NCBI GenBank assembly: GCA_022578965.1
Contig: MU400600.1
Location: forward strand, 113,718-177,717
From: Xylaria sp. FL1777
Lineage: Eukaryota > Ascomycota > Sordariomycetes > Xylariales > Xylariaceae
Direction of reading: 5' to 3'
DNA length: 64,000 nucleotides
Shown piece by piece: positions 12,215 through 23,017 of the stretch. The notes under the pieces are model-generated. The model was not told the origin of the DNA. It saw only the letters and a program-made list of their open reading frames with translations, and did not search any database. Within the stretch, counting starts at the first letter, position 1. The number at the start of each line of letters is the position of its first letter. Both the position numbers and the translations under genes were made by a program.

Positions 12215-14197
12215 CTACGGATAGTCAGGATCGGGATGATTCGCCCATTCCCTCTCGGCCGCCCCAAACACCGTCAGGGTGTCCGCGTCTGGCTCCAACT
12301 CGAGGATCACAACCTCGTTCCCCACCGGTTTCAGCACTGTCCCCGGTAAATATAGCGACTGCTGCGGCCCAATGATCCAATACCGGCCCAGGTTGAACCC
12401 GTTTACCCACACGTTCCCCTTGACGCCGCCCGGGACAGCGAGGAACGTATCCAGCAGGGCCGGGTCCGTGGCGTCGCCTCCGTCGACGTCGAACGTGGCG
12501 CGGTAGAAGACGGGCGGAGAGCCGGCCGTGATCGCGTCCAGCTTTTGCCGTGCCTGGTTCTCGTCAGAGGGAGACGGGGGCGCCTCGAGCGGCAGAGAGT
12601 AGATGCTCCAGCCCAGAAGCGCACGTGAGCCGACGGTGACGTCGCCCTGGATGCCCTTGTACGGGTCCTCGAGCGCGACGAACGTCCCCGACTCCCGGGA
12701 CCAGTAGTCGACGCGTCCGAGGTTCTCGACGAGGAGCTGTAGCTTGTCGCCCGGTCGTAGCGACATGGAGACCTGCGCAGGCTGGGAATACGTGCTGTCG
12801 ATCACTCCCTTCATCGCGCCGTTCACGTACACGATCACACGATCCCTCGCTCGGTCCCCAGGCTGTAAGATCCCCTTCACCGGAGCATTGACCGTGTGCT
12901 CGTATAGAACTAGTCCGTATGCCTGTCCTAGCTGTTCCATAGTCAGAGGCGTCTTGCTTAATGTCGCATTACCAAGGGTATCGAATAAACCAACTAACGG
13001 CGTGAGCTGGAACGCAGGGATCTCCAACCGGGGCAGGTTCTCTGGGGGCTCAGGGACGGTGTTCGGCGGGACATATTTCAAGATAGTGTCTCGCAGGGTG
13101 AAGTACAGCTCATTCGTGCGCCCACTCTCGTCAAGCGGCGACCCGTAATCGTAGCTCGTCGTAAAGCTCGCCGTGAAGTTCTTCCAAATGGCCCCGTTCG
13201 AAAACCCGAAGTTGGTCCCGCCGTGGAACATGTACAGCGAGATCGAGTTGTTGGCCCCAAGCACGTAGTCCAGGTCCGTCACGAACTGCGCGATCTGCCC
13301 CGGCCGTCCGATCGTAGTGTTGTGCACGTTGTCGGCGCCCCAGAAGTCCGGCGCGAGCGTGTAGTACTCGCCGTCCATCAGCGGTCCCAACTCGCTCTCG
13401 CTCGTGATGTATTTCTCCCGCGCCGCAAAGCCGCTCCACGGATCTCCGTCGATCTCGGCCAAGACCTCGGGCACCTCGCCACCGGCAAGCGTCCAGTCGA
13501 CGCCCCCGTCATTCGTATATAAGGGCACCTCGAAGTTCTTTCGCAGGATATCTCGCAAGCCCGTGGTGTACACGTGGTCCTCGCCGTACGAGCCGTATTC
13601 GTTTTCCACCTGCACCATCAGCAGCGGGCCGCCCCGCGTGACTTGCACGTCCTTCAGGTCGGCCGCGAGACGCACGAGGTATTTCTCGGCAGCCTGCATG
13701 AACAGCGCGTTGGACGAGCGCACCCGCATGCCAGGAACCTGTGCCAGCCACGCCGGGAAGCCGCCCCATTCTCTCTCTCCGCAAATGTACGGGCCCGGGC
13801 GTAGAATCACGTTCAGCCCTTCCTCCTGCGCGATGCGGAAGAACGCCGCGACGTCATTGCTGATCCCGCCCCTCCCTTCCTCGCCTCTGCCGTTCTTCCA
13901 CTCCCCCGGGCTCGGCTCCAGCAGGTTCCAATACACGTAGCTGAAGATGGTGTTCAGCCCCATCGCCCGCGCTTTCGCCAGCCGGTCCCGCCAGTACGGC
14001 GCCGGCACCCGCTGCGGATCCATCTGGCCCCCGATGATGACGTACGGCGCGCCATGTAAGTAGAACGACGTCCGGTCGTACGTAAACGCCGGCTGGGTCA
14101 CCGTCACCGCCGGCGTAGGCGACGGCGCCGAGACGGACACAGTCGTAGACGCGAAGGCGGCAGCGAGGTACGCCGCGAGGTGTCTGCTCCAGCGCAT
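12215..14197 (-). CDS. Secreted GH35 beta-galactosidase
   Basis: Intronless, 660 aa. A signal peptide (about 1-24) is followed by the GH35 catalytic barrel (about 38-370). Visible landmarks are YVIIGGQMDPQRVP, WNLLEPSPGEW, RPGPYICGE and VQVENEYGSYG (acid/base Glu near 200), and MDGEYYTLAPDFWG (nucleophile Glu near 277, by comparison with the lysosomal beta-galactosidase motif). Later come FHGGTNFG and the beta-rich C-terminal jelly-roll parts with VWVNGFNLGRYW. The length fits the short bacterial/animal/plant-like GH35 form rather than the roughly 1000-residue Aspergillus LacA form. It should remove terminal beta-galactose outside the cell. The gene is clearly richer in G+C, with third positions mostly G or C, than its neighbours. 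All key residues are present. Confidence 0.93.
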   Translation of the reverse strand: MRWSRHLAAYLAAAFASTTVSVSAPSPTPAVTVTQPAFTYDRTSFYLHGAPYVIIGGQMDPQRVPAPYWRDRLAKARAMGLNTIFSYVYWNLLEPSPGEWKNGRGEEGRGGISNDVAAFFRIAQEEGLNVILRPGPYICGEREWGGFPAWLAQVPGMRVRSSNALFMQAAEKYLVRLAADLKDVQVTRGGPLLMVQVENEYGSYGEDHVYTTGLRDILRKNFEVPLYTNDGGVDWTLAGGEVPEVLAEIDGDPWSGFAAREKYITSESELGPLMDGEYYTLAPDFWGADNVHNTTIGRPGQIAQFVTDLDYVLGANNSISLYMFHGGTNFGFSNGAIWKNFTASFTTSYDYGSPLDESGRTNELYFTLRDTILKYVPPNTVPEPPENLPRLEIPAFQLTPLVGLFDTLGNATLSKTPLTMEQLGQAYGLVLYEHTVNAPVKGILQPGDRARDRVIVYVNGAMKGVIDSTYSQPAQVSMSLRPGDKLQLLVENLGRVDYWSRESGTFVALEDPYKGIQGDVTVGSRALLGWSIYSLPLEAPPSPSDENQARQKLDAITAGSPPVFYRATFDVDGGDATDPALLDTFLAVPGGVKGNVWVNGFNLGRYWIIGPQQSLYLPGTVLKPVGNEVVILELEPDADTLTVFGAAEREWANHPDPDYP

Positions 14198-15016
14198 ACT
14201 TATTTACGAGTCTTTGACAGCACGGGACGAAGCAGTCACGAATTAATCCGCAGTTCAGAAATCTCGAATACGATATTTCTCTCTTAAGACGCCATTGTAG
14301 ATGATAACATCCGGAGTATAGAGCCTGTCTATCGCCCGTCTCGATGATTAAGACACCTATCTATCTGTCCACTTCTATCTACTTAATGTACTATCTATAT
14401 AAGTTTGCAGTAGACTCGTGCCTAGATCCCCCGCATCCAATGCCGTCTTTGGCAGGCGACATGAGGACGTCGTATCGACGAACCCCCCCTCTTCCTCCTC
14501 TGCGGGTTCGGGAATCATACCATACTATCCTATACTATACCATGCCACCACACGCCCACAGACACACAAACATGTATAGCCGAGATTGTCGTGATTGAAT
14601 TACTCCGTTCCTAATCGAAGTCCGCCCGTCGAGACCCCACTACCACTATCACGCTACCCTGCTTCCAACCGTGCCAATGAGGGATGGGACGAAGTTATCT
14701 ATTTGTTAGGAGCTTCGAAATCCAGGTTTGAATCTCTAAATCACGCAAATATGTAACTGATGTGTTATTGGAGTCTCTAGCTTTGAATGTAAATTCTATG
14801 ACTATTAATATCGCCATGTCCAGGGAGGATAATTTTTTTAATATTCCGCTTTTCCGAATTCAAGTAGACCACCCAGCGCCAAATCTATGCATAGGAGGGC
14901 CCCTCTCCTTCGAGGCGATGACCTGCTCCTACAATGCTGTTCAAGACACAGCCTCAGTTTTGGTTGACTAGATACTTCATACGCTTTATACATTGGTAGG
15001 CTCCAGAGTGTTGTAT
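14198..15016. other. Intergenic region
   Basis: Promoter side of the GH35 gene and 3' side of the oxysterol-binding protein gene. No gene, tRNA or repeat could be supported. Confidence 0.55.
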
Positions 15017-18000
15017 TTACTCGGGCACGTCGAAGATCTTTTCAACGCCCTTCCAGTCGCCCCTGCCTCTTTCTTCCCAGTAGCTGTCCTTGCCGCCCTT
15101 GAATCTCCAGAGCTCCTCGCCATCTGGTGTGTCAGCAACCTTGTAGAACCACTTTGGTTTGTGTTCTTCTCCTTTATCTTCTATGTCTCTTCGTCTCGCG
15201 CGCTGCGCTTCTTCGAGTCTGACCTTCCATGTCTCTGCTTCATCCAGTTTTCCTTGCTCGGCGAGCTGCTGGTCAGGGCGAAGTCTGGTGTCCGTCGGGG
15301 GTAAACGATTTTTCTCGACATGCGTGATCTCGTTTAAGCTCGCGGCGAAGGTTGTCATGCCGTAGGTGTTTGCGGCATCAGGCACTAGTTGGCCAGCTCT
15401 CCAGATCTCTTGCCCTGTATTCTTGCCACCCTCGACCACTTGTAATGATTTTGTCCATGTTCCTGTAAGGCTCACTCCAGTGGGTGCACCATCTGGTCCA
15501 TATATATCGACATGAACATCTTCACAGCGCCCACCGAACATACCTTTCGTTTTGAACTCAATATTTGATTTGGCTCCAGTCGACTCGTTCGATACGGTCA
15601 TATTACCAACTGGTTCAACATACTTTTCGCCCATTACTACGTTTCGCAGAAACATGGTACCGATATTCCAAGAGTAAAGCTCGTCACTCCCATCGGGTAG
15701 GCGCAGTGATACACGCACACGTCCATCAGTAGTAATCTCGGCGCTTTTCCCCCAAAACTTTTGTCCCGGGGCTGGACTCTGAGCCAAAGACCAGTTCTCG
15801 GCATCAGCTTGCATAGCCAGTCGTACTGGTCGATGGGTGACTTTTTCCACAAGCAGGCGGAAACCGCCCGGAACTTCACTCTCTGTGCGAAGGAGTTCAA
15901 AAGTCTCACCGAGGAGGGGATTGAAAGGTTTTCGCATGGCTCGTTCTTTAGCACGACTGATACTGAACGTCGAGATCGCAAAGGCTGTGACAAAAAGCAG
16001 TCGATCCCTCGGAATCTTCTGCTGGGCTGCTTGGTCAAGGAGCTGTGCGTACTCTAACTGTTCTGCCACTCTTTGCAGCATTGAAGTCGGTTCATTGGCA
16101 GAGACAGGCATACTGATTGTACTTAGGTCCTTGCCAACGTTTTTGCGTACAAATGCAATGAGGCTTGGTGGAAGGACAGTAGCTGGGGGGATAGTGTTAC
16201 GGCGATCAACTGCTATGTCGACAGGTAAGGGGTGTAATGACTTCGGTTTCAGTGGGAAAAGAGCTACAGCGCCGCTCTTATCCCCCAATTCCATATCACT
16301 CTCAATAGAAGAGACAGACGAGACATCGTCAATAGAAGCCTCGTCCGCCACCGACTCGGGAGACTCTACATCACTTTCATGGCGATCAATAACTAATACG
16401 TTTCCGTTGTTATTGGGTTCTCCCGCTTCCGCATCAAAGAATTCATCAGCAGAGAGAGTTGATTCCATGCTTTTTCTCGCCCCAGACAATGGTAACCGGC
16501 GCTTTTTGCTGTTCGTGATAACATTGGTAAAGTCCGCTACCACCAGATCCAGATCATTAAGAAGTGCGGCACAATGATCCTCTGTACTTCTCTCCGCTTG
16601 GCTGCTGCTGTTATACGAACTTTTAGAGTTTGCTCCATTCATTTTAGTAGCAGCAACTGAGCTTGGTGACGGTACGGCTAAAGATGATGCCACTGTTGGT
16701 GCTGACACACCCGCTGTACGAAGTGATGTACTGGATTTCCTCTTCCAGAAAGACCGCCTATCTGATTGCGCTGTAGTAAAATACCCGTCGCCCTCTTCGG
16801 ATAGATCCGTGCTGCCAGGCGATAGATGAGAGCTCACAGGGCGCTGTGACTGCTTCTCGGCAGCCATGTCCTTGACGAGGCGGCGAAGAGCATCCCGCGT
16901 CCCTACTATACGACTCACGAGGGCTTCAACTTGTTGCCAATCTCGGTCTTCCTCCTGTTGAGTATTCGGGACAGATGTATGAGGGGTAGGGGGTACAGTT
17001 AATCTTTCGCGCTGCACTTGACTGGGCTCTGGCGCTGGTTCAAGTCCTCTCGCAACTCTGCTGGCCCTCTCGAGAGCCCGGGCCCACTCCTTGAATTCAT
17101 TGTCATTAGCTGCCCGGAGATGCCAAATCTCAGCACCTGAATCAATGCTGATCTCTCGTCTTCGTTCATCGGCGGCAATGGCAGCTAAACTAAGGGGGAT
17201 AGCGCCCCTGAGGGCCGAGCTATTCCGGTTGTGGTAGTAAGACAGCGTGCATGACGAATAGTCCAATGAGAAGAAGCGGCGGGCATGGCCTTGTCCCTTC
17301 TTTCTCCGTCTCTTATATAGAGTGCCGGTGTGATATGGTGACGTTGAACCTGTTGCATCGTTTCGCCCAGCACTTTGTAGTGCCGCGAATCCTCCGGCAG
17401 TGTGACTATGGAGGCTCTCGGCAGAGTCACCCGTAATGGCGCCGAGACGGGGACTAGGCTTTCCCAAGCTTGTCCTGCTTGTATTGGCGGTGGGAGCTGC
17501 CTGCATATTGGGCAGATAGTGGGCACCCAGGGGCGGCGCACCAGTAGGGTACGAGAGGATAACCAAGGTAGCTGTTTTGGATGTCTGCTTGGAGAAAGTG
17601 TTGTCGAATATCAGGCCAAACATGCCTCCATGGCTGGCGGTCACATCGTGTGTACCCATGGATACCTTGTCTGCCTCGCATTTGCCATGCCATTTCACTA
17701 GGATGAAGCCTTTGCTGGCTAGCTGTTCCCGTGCCGTGCTGGCATCCCTCTTAGCAAAGCGGCTGCTCCTGGCGCCACTCCCTTCGGAGCCATCAAGCTG
17801 TTCGGGCGAGCTATCCGGGTCGCCAGCGGCAGAGTGGAATTTCGTAGCACCAGAGCCGGGGTGCTTGACGATGCCGAAGTTACTGTGAACAAAAGCGGCC
17901 CCTCGTCAGCAACTGGTATGGCAGGGGAACTGGAGGAGGGGAGAATAGAGAACCGAGAAGAGAGAGAAGAGAAGAGAGTTGCAATTACATCGACTTCCTA

Positions 18001-18173
18001 TCGGGCTGGATACTCCAAGACAGAGTATGGCCTTCTTCGACCTTGACCCATCGCACGATATAGGACTAGACGAGACATGACTGTCAGTAACGACGGTGCG
18101 TGGTCCCAATGCCATGGATGTCTACATGTAGTCGTACCTTGCTATGGATTTCGAGGCGCTCTATTCCAGCCAT
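15017..18173 (-). CDS. OSH3: Osh3-type oxysterol-binding protein (GOLD-PH-FFAT-ORD)
   Basis: Three exons, 18173-18138, 18065-17989 and 17882-15017, give 992 aa. Introns of 72 and 106 bp have GTACGA...TAG and GTAATT...CAG ends. The joined N-terminus reads MAGIERLEIHSK then SYIVRWVKVEEGHTLSW, a GOLD domain that continues through NFGIVKHPG to VSMGTHDV and FDNTFSKQTSK (about 1-165). A PH domain lies at about 220-315 (GTLYKRRRKKGQGHARRFF). An FFAT motif, EFFDAEAGE (about 517), should bind the ER protein VAP/Scs2. The ORD fills the last 370 residues (FNPLLGETFEL, and EKVTHRPVRLA in place of the usual EQVSHHPP). Osh3 proteins act at ER-plasma membrane contacts in lipid and phosphoinositide control. 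Starting at the GTG codon at 17698 would cut the GOLD domain. Confidence 0.92.
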
Positions 18174-19700
18174 CTTCGATATTAGGGTCGCGAACGCGTG
18201 TCGAGGCTAGCGATGGATTACGCAGGTGAGATGTACATGTCTGCTCCCATAGGCACTTGGTGAGAAGGAGACTTTTCGGAGGAGCTCAGCGGTCGTGGGT
18301 GTGCTTCGTATTCGACCGGGAGTTGTCATGCGACGAGCTAGGTGAGAAGAGAGAGAGTCGTTAGGCCATAGAGACAGGTAGGGTAGGCTGGGTAAAATGG
18401 GCAGGCAACAGTCAATCCGACTTTCTCACGGTACGTCGGACAAGTACCTACAACTTAAGGACCACGATGCCGATGGTTCGCTCAACCGAGTGGGTCTGGA
18501 CATACACTATATAGCACTAGATAGTGGAGATAGTGGTAGCACACTACCTATACTACAACCTACCGTAGGTATGGTACTTATGAGTTGTATACCTTACATG
18601 TACTCCGTAAGTACCTACATATGTCTACGTAGGCATCTAGGTAGGTAGGTAAATTCTTTCCAGTCAACACTAGGTGCCTGTAATTACAGCGCCCAAATAA
18701 GTATCTGCCGAGCTCCTCAATCTAAGTGTGAAAAGAATCAATTGTCCTTTTAATTTACCAACCTAGTATAACTACCCTACTGCGTATATTAGGTCTCGGA
18801 GCTTACCTAACGCAGTCAGAGCCCCGCAGTCCACTTACCTACATACCTACTCATACATTGACCGTCGAAAATCCCCTATATTGGCCAGTTCAAATAGAGC
18901 CAAGCAATAGGGTACATAATAAGGATTGACATTAGATATAACTTTCAACAAGCAACTAAAGCCAAACGTAACAATAAGTAGGTAGTATAAAAACCTATTA
19001 TGTCTCTCATCCTTGTTTCAAACTAACACGGTTACTCCATAGAGAATCAATCATATATTCAAAGAGTATCGACAAGGTGGCCTAGGGACCTATTATAGAG
19101 TCATCGACATTGGAACGTAGCCACGTACATACCGGTATATGTGTTAAGAGGATTGATTTCGCGATTCTCTCAGCCAAATCGTAACGAAACTAGTGTCACT
19201 GCATCAGATATGTTCGTGTCGATGACAGCAACGCAATGGAAATCGAATAAGGTCACCTTGTCCCAGATCGAATATTCATCCCCTCTAGTCCACAGCTTAG
19301 CTTACTCGGTACATCTTGGTAAATAAGTATCTATCTAGGATCTTTCTTACAGAAAACTCAAGGCACACCATGTTTAAAACCGCGCGTCACAGCGACGGCT
19401 ATCCTCACACGGAGAGTTTTCAGCTGATATTGTCCTAGGATTTAAGGGGCACATCGTAGTATACAACCATGGTTATTGTATAGCCGCGGCTATTATGGGC
19501 GTCTGGCGTACGACTACGTAGTATACAGGTAGGCTAGATAGAAGGTTTTTACATGTGGCTTGGATGCGACATGATAGGCATAGCCACGACAAGCCGACGT
19601 ATTACCCCTCTCACGCAGGGCTACGGCGTGTCCTCCTCTCATTCCTTTCACTTCGGAAGAACCATCACAAGCTAATATCTTCCTATAACGGTCAAACGAC
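18174..19700. other. Divergent promoter region between OSH3 and the STAND-like gene
   Basis: About 1.5 kb with no supportable gene. It contains many copies of a TAGGTA/TACCTA word, including a GTAG run at 18641-18650. It must carry the promoters of both flanking genes, which diverge. Confidence 0.5.
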
Positions 19701-21860
19701 ATGGCCGACCCCTTTTCCATTGCCAGCGGCTCCTTGGCGGTGATCGCGGCGGCCACTAACACCGCGACTGCAATATACAAGTTTATTCGAGACTGCAATG
19801 AGGCTCGGGCAGATCTTACCCAGCTCACGAGGGAGTTGTCGGAGCTCACCCTGATACTTGAGCTTATTGGGGATGAAAACTCCGCAGCTACGAAGGACTG
19901 TTTACCAAATGCACTTCAAACCCAGGTTCAGGCGATGCTAACGAGTTGCACGGCCGCTGTGCAACAGATCGAAACCACCCTTGCCAAATGCCGCGGGAAA
20001 CCTGGGCCGCTGCGCTGGACGATACTCGAGAAAGATAGGGTGATGGCATTGAAATGCTCTCTCGAAGCGCTCAAGAGCGGCCTTAGCCTTGCGCTTGAGA
20101 CTATCAATCTGTTCGTTGAGGTCGCTCCCTAGTCTAATTCAATGGTCTTCATACCAACTAGCACAGGCTAATACTGGTCTTTCAGGTCCATGATGCGCGA
20201 GATGAAGCGTACTACGGAGACGATTCAAGACAACAATGCCGAGATCAAACACGATACTAGCCAAATACTGGAGGAAATCTATAAACTACGAAATCAGCTA
20301 CCGCCTAGCTTGCCCTCAAATCCAGAACGGCTTCGGCTCGAACAATGGCTCGATAGTCTGACTCATTACGCGGAAAGTATTGCGGCTGATAGAGAACCTG
20401 GCGAGGTCTTGGATGCGGCTAGCTTTATTGAGCGCACTGAAGAACAAAGTCAGTCTGGTGGTAGAGCTACCAGCCAACCATGGATATCCACAACCTCGGA
20501 GGTAAATCTACGTTCTGGACAGGTACCTCCAGCTTCTGTTGAAAAAGACTCAATCGATAGCGGAAATCGTCAACCAATCCCGTCAAGAAAGCAGCATCCT
20601 AAAACAGATAGATCACCAAAAGAGAGGCGGAGCCAGGGCAGCCGTAAATCGCGCCAGATACCCCCCTCTATACCTTACTATACAATAGCGCGTAGGCCTT
20701 GCAATTCCGATGTCATAAATTACACATACTGCACAGCGAGTAACGTCTTAGCTACTCTACACGTCGATCGTGTTTTGAGATTCTGGTCGTTCCCCACGGG
20801 AAGACTTCTCACATCTCTGCCAGTTCCTCGTCACAAGCACAGTATATCTATTCTTCATCACAAGTATAGTATATCTCGGCCAGTTCTTCGTCAGAAGCAT
20901 AAACATGATACGGATATGATATTTTGTCCTGCAATGCCAAGTCTTATCCTCATTCAAGTGTACCTTTCCCGACTAGAGGTATGGAAATGGGACGAGGGCA
21001 TTTGTATCGACATCGCACCGGACCTACAGACTTTTTCTAAAGATCATGAGATTCCGATGCATTTTGTGCCTCAGTCTACGCTCATGTATGCGTATGATAG
21101 TAAGGGGTACCTCTGGATTGTAGATCTTCTTACACCATTGGCATATCGGAAAATATCGCTTGCAAAGCTACTGCGACCACCTCACGATGCGTTTAGTTCG
21201 TACGGGTATCACATTGAAAAAGTGAGGTTCATATCGGAAAGTGAAGTCTTAATCCAGCGGAAATTATCGTCCGCGAATTCATCATCTCGGAGCCAAAAGT
21301 CATTGCTGCAAGATCGGCTATGGCTGGTTAATATCATTCACCTCCCCTTAACGTCGAACAATCAAAATCAACAGAAGACGTCTATCAGCACGCGATATGA
21401 CGATACTGTTATTAAGCAGGCTAGTATAACCGCGCAATACCTGCTCCAACTGGGGCTAATAGATATACATTATCTGTATCCGGATAATAATACACGGAAG
21501 CTGATAGTCATTGGCGCCTATAAGTCACATGGCGGAACCCTAGAAACGTACTATCTAGACTTGGACACAGGTGCCAAGCTGTATCATTGGTACGCGGATG
21601 GGAGAGGACTAACGTGTCAGTACAAGTATCTCGTTTTGGATGATGGAGAATCTGATACCCTTGTTGTGGTTCGTATGGCAGATGGACACAAATTGGGAAC
21701 GATTCCCGAGTCGCGGAACTGTATCTTCTTGAGGTCTAGCATGCTTTCCCTTTGGAGATTCGTGGATTCGACTATGGAATTCGCTGTAACAAACGTTAGT
21801 TTGGAAGAGCTAGAGGGAAATGGCGGCGATATGGCAAATGGGAGGAAGTCCATGGCTTAG
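19701..21860 (+). CDS. STAND-type N-terminal domain protein with propeller-like C-terminus, no NACHT
   Basis: Two exons, 19701-20110 and 20186-21860, give 694 aa. The intron (75 bp) has a weak GTTCGT donor, a GGCTAATAC branch-like site and a TTTCAG acceptor; it is the only phase-compatible join I found that removes the stop at 20130. Residues 1-137 begin MADPFSIASGSLAVIAAA, the common N-terminal domain of fungal STAND/NLR-like proteins. A polar, probably coiled segment follows (about 145-180, with DNNAEIKHDTSQILEE). After a Ser/Arg-rich linker comes a beta-rich region (about 230-680) with WD-like strands such as VDRVLRFW and RLEVWKWDEG. No Walker A or B motif is visible, so there is no NTPase motor. 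Proteins with this N-terminus are linked to self/non-self recognition; the role here is unknown. Confidence 0.72.
20821..20903 (+). repeat. Short imperfect repeat inside the STAND-like coding region
   Basis: Three partial copies of a unit based on CAGTTCCTCGTCACAAGC and AGTATATCT follow each other and stay in frame. They give the protein a repeated His-Lys-Tyr/His-Ser-Ile-Ser pattern. The copies differ by a few bases, so the duplication is not brand new. Confidence 0.7.
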
Positions 21861-23017
21861 ACGATCACCCCTATATGCTATCGACTACTACATCCTCCCG
21901 TTCAGTACCTACACTAGTCTTCCGAAGTTTCACTCCTCAAACACCCAATCCCTAACGTCGTGTATCTATCTGACGTGCTGATGGGGTATCACCGATCTTC
22001 ATCGACGTCGTGGCTGTTATAGAAGTGGACAATGTGTGGAAGACCCCTTATGGTTGAAGAATGACTTGGGATACTTAATAATTTACTGAGGTGAGTGATA
22101 TAGGATTTGGCGTCGAGATTAGCCCTTATGATTTTGCTGACCTTTACAAACATCGGATAGTCTTTAGTCGCATTGTGGAACAGTATTACCGGACTTTCTT
22201 TGGAAGTTCACAATTAGGATCGGACATAAGGGTGAGAACGGGATCGCTATAATATACATTGCTCACAGATCTATCAACTCGGCTCCTGAGAAGGGGTTTG
22301 TAACACCCGTGACAAAGGCAGGCCACAGTATTAGTAGGAATGGCAATCCGAGTTATCCCGAACGTATCTCCCTGCTCAAGTAACATACAGCAATGACACT
22401 AAGGCGACAAAGCTAAGTCGATTCTCAAGGGGAGGATTTCGAGAAGCTATCGAAATCAAATCTTACATACCACCTTCTTCTCCCTGGGTATGTAGGCCTC
22501 AGCAGCTATAGCACGAAGCCATCAAATGCAGACAGTCAGATACACGAAACAGCCCTGCTAAGCTATGAGTGCTGGTTTAGTTTACCATGAGCTAAGGAAT
22601 GTTGGAACAAGTAAGTCTTCGAAAAGGTTAGACTAGCTTTACAGCAAGTACAATAGGGGCTAGCGAGCGTATGATACACCTCCCTTATCGTTCTCTCAGG
22701 ATTGCATATTAACTTAGTGCATCGGAGTTGTCGATGCACCTCAACCTAGTTAGTCAAGACAGCAGAGATACGCACAAGGGGAGTTATAGCTTTCCAACAG
22801 ACATAGGAGACTGCATTAAAAACTGATTCAGCCTAGTGATGTGTATTGATCTAATCTACGACAAGGTCCCTCCCTCCCTGAAAAATCTAACAAGAAAACA
22901 TAATACCTGCAGTAGATCGACGCTCTAGAGCGTCCCCTACATAAACATTGCCGATGAAACTAACAGTTCATTGCGAATGTTCAACGGCACTCCTCCGAGG
23001 ATCGTACATGGCTAGAT
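21861..23017. other. Intergenic region before the PKS locus
   Basis: Convergent gap between the STAND-like gene and the PKS. Composition drops towards AT. I looked on the minus strand for a thioesterase remnant after the PKS stop and saw no thioesterase-like motif and no long frame. A 16-bp perfect palindrome lies at 22919-22934. Confidence 0.5.
22919..22934. repeat. 16-bp perfect palindrome downstream of the PKS
   Basis: The sequence GACGCTCTAGAGCGTC is its own reverse complement and lies about 85 bp after the PKS stop codon. It could form a hairpin in RNA or bind a dimeric protein; chance is also possible. Confidence 0.6.

Noticed and set aside
14640..14760. tRNA-like B-box word GGTTTGAATCT
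   Set aside because: No matching A box or cloverleaf could be drawn around it.
15017..17698. Shorter Osh3-like protein starting at the GTG codon at 17698
   Set aside because: The frame continues upstream with conserved GOLD-domain text, and two clean introns lead to an ATG at 18173.
20121..20185. Alternative STAND-gene intron with donor at 20121 (GTCGCT)
   Set aside because: The resulting join is out of phase with the downstream frame. The donor at 20111 keeps the frame.
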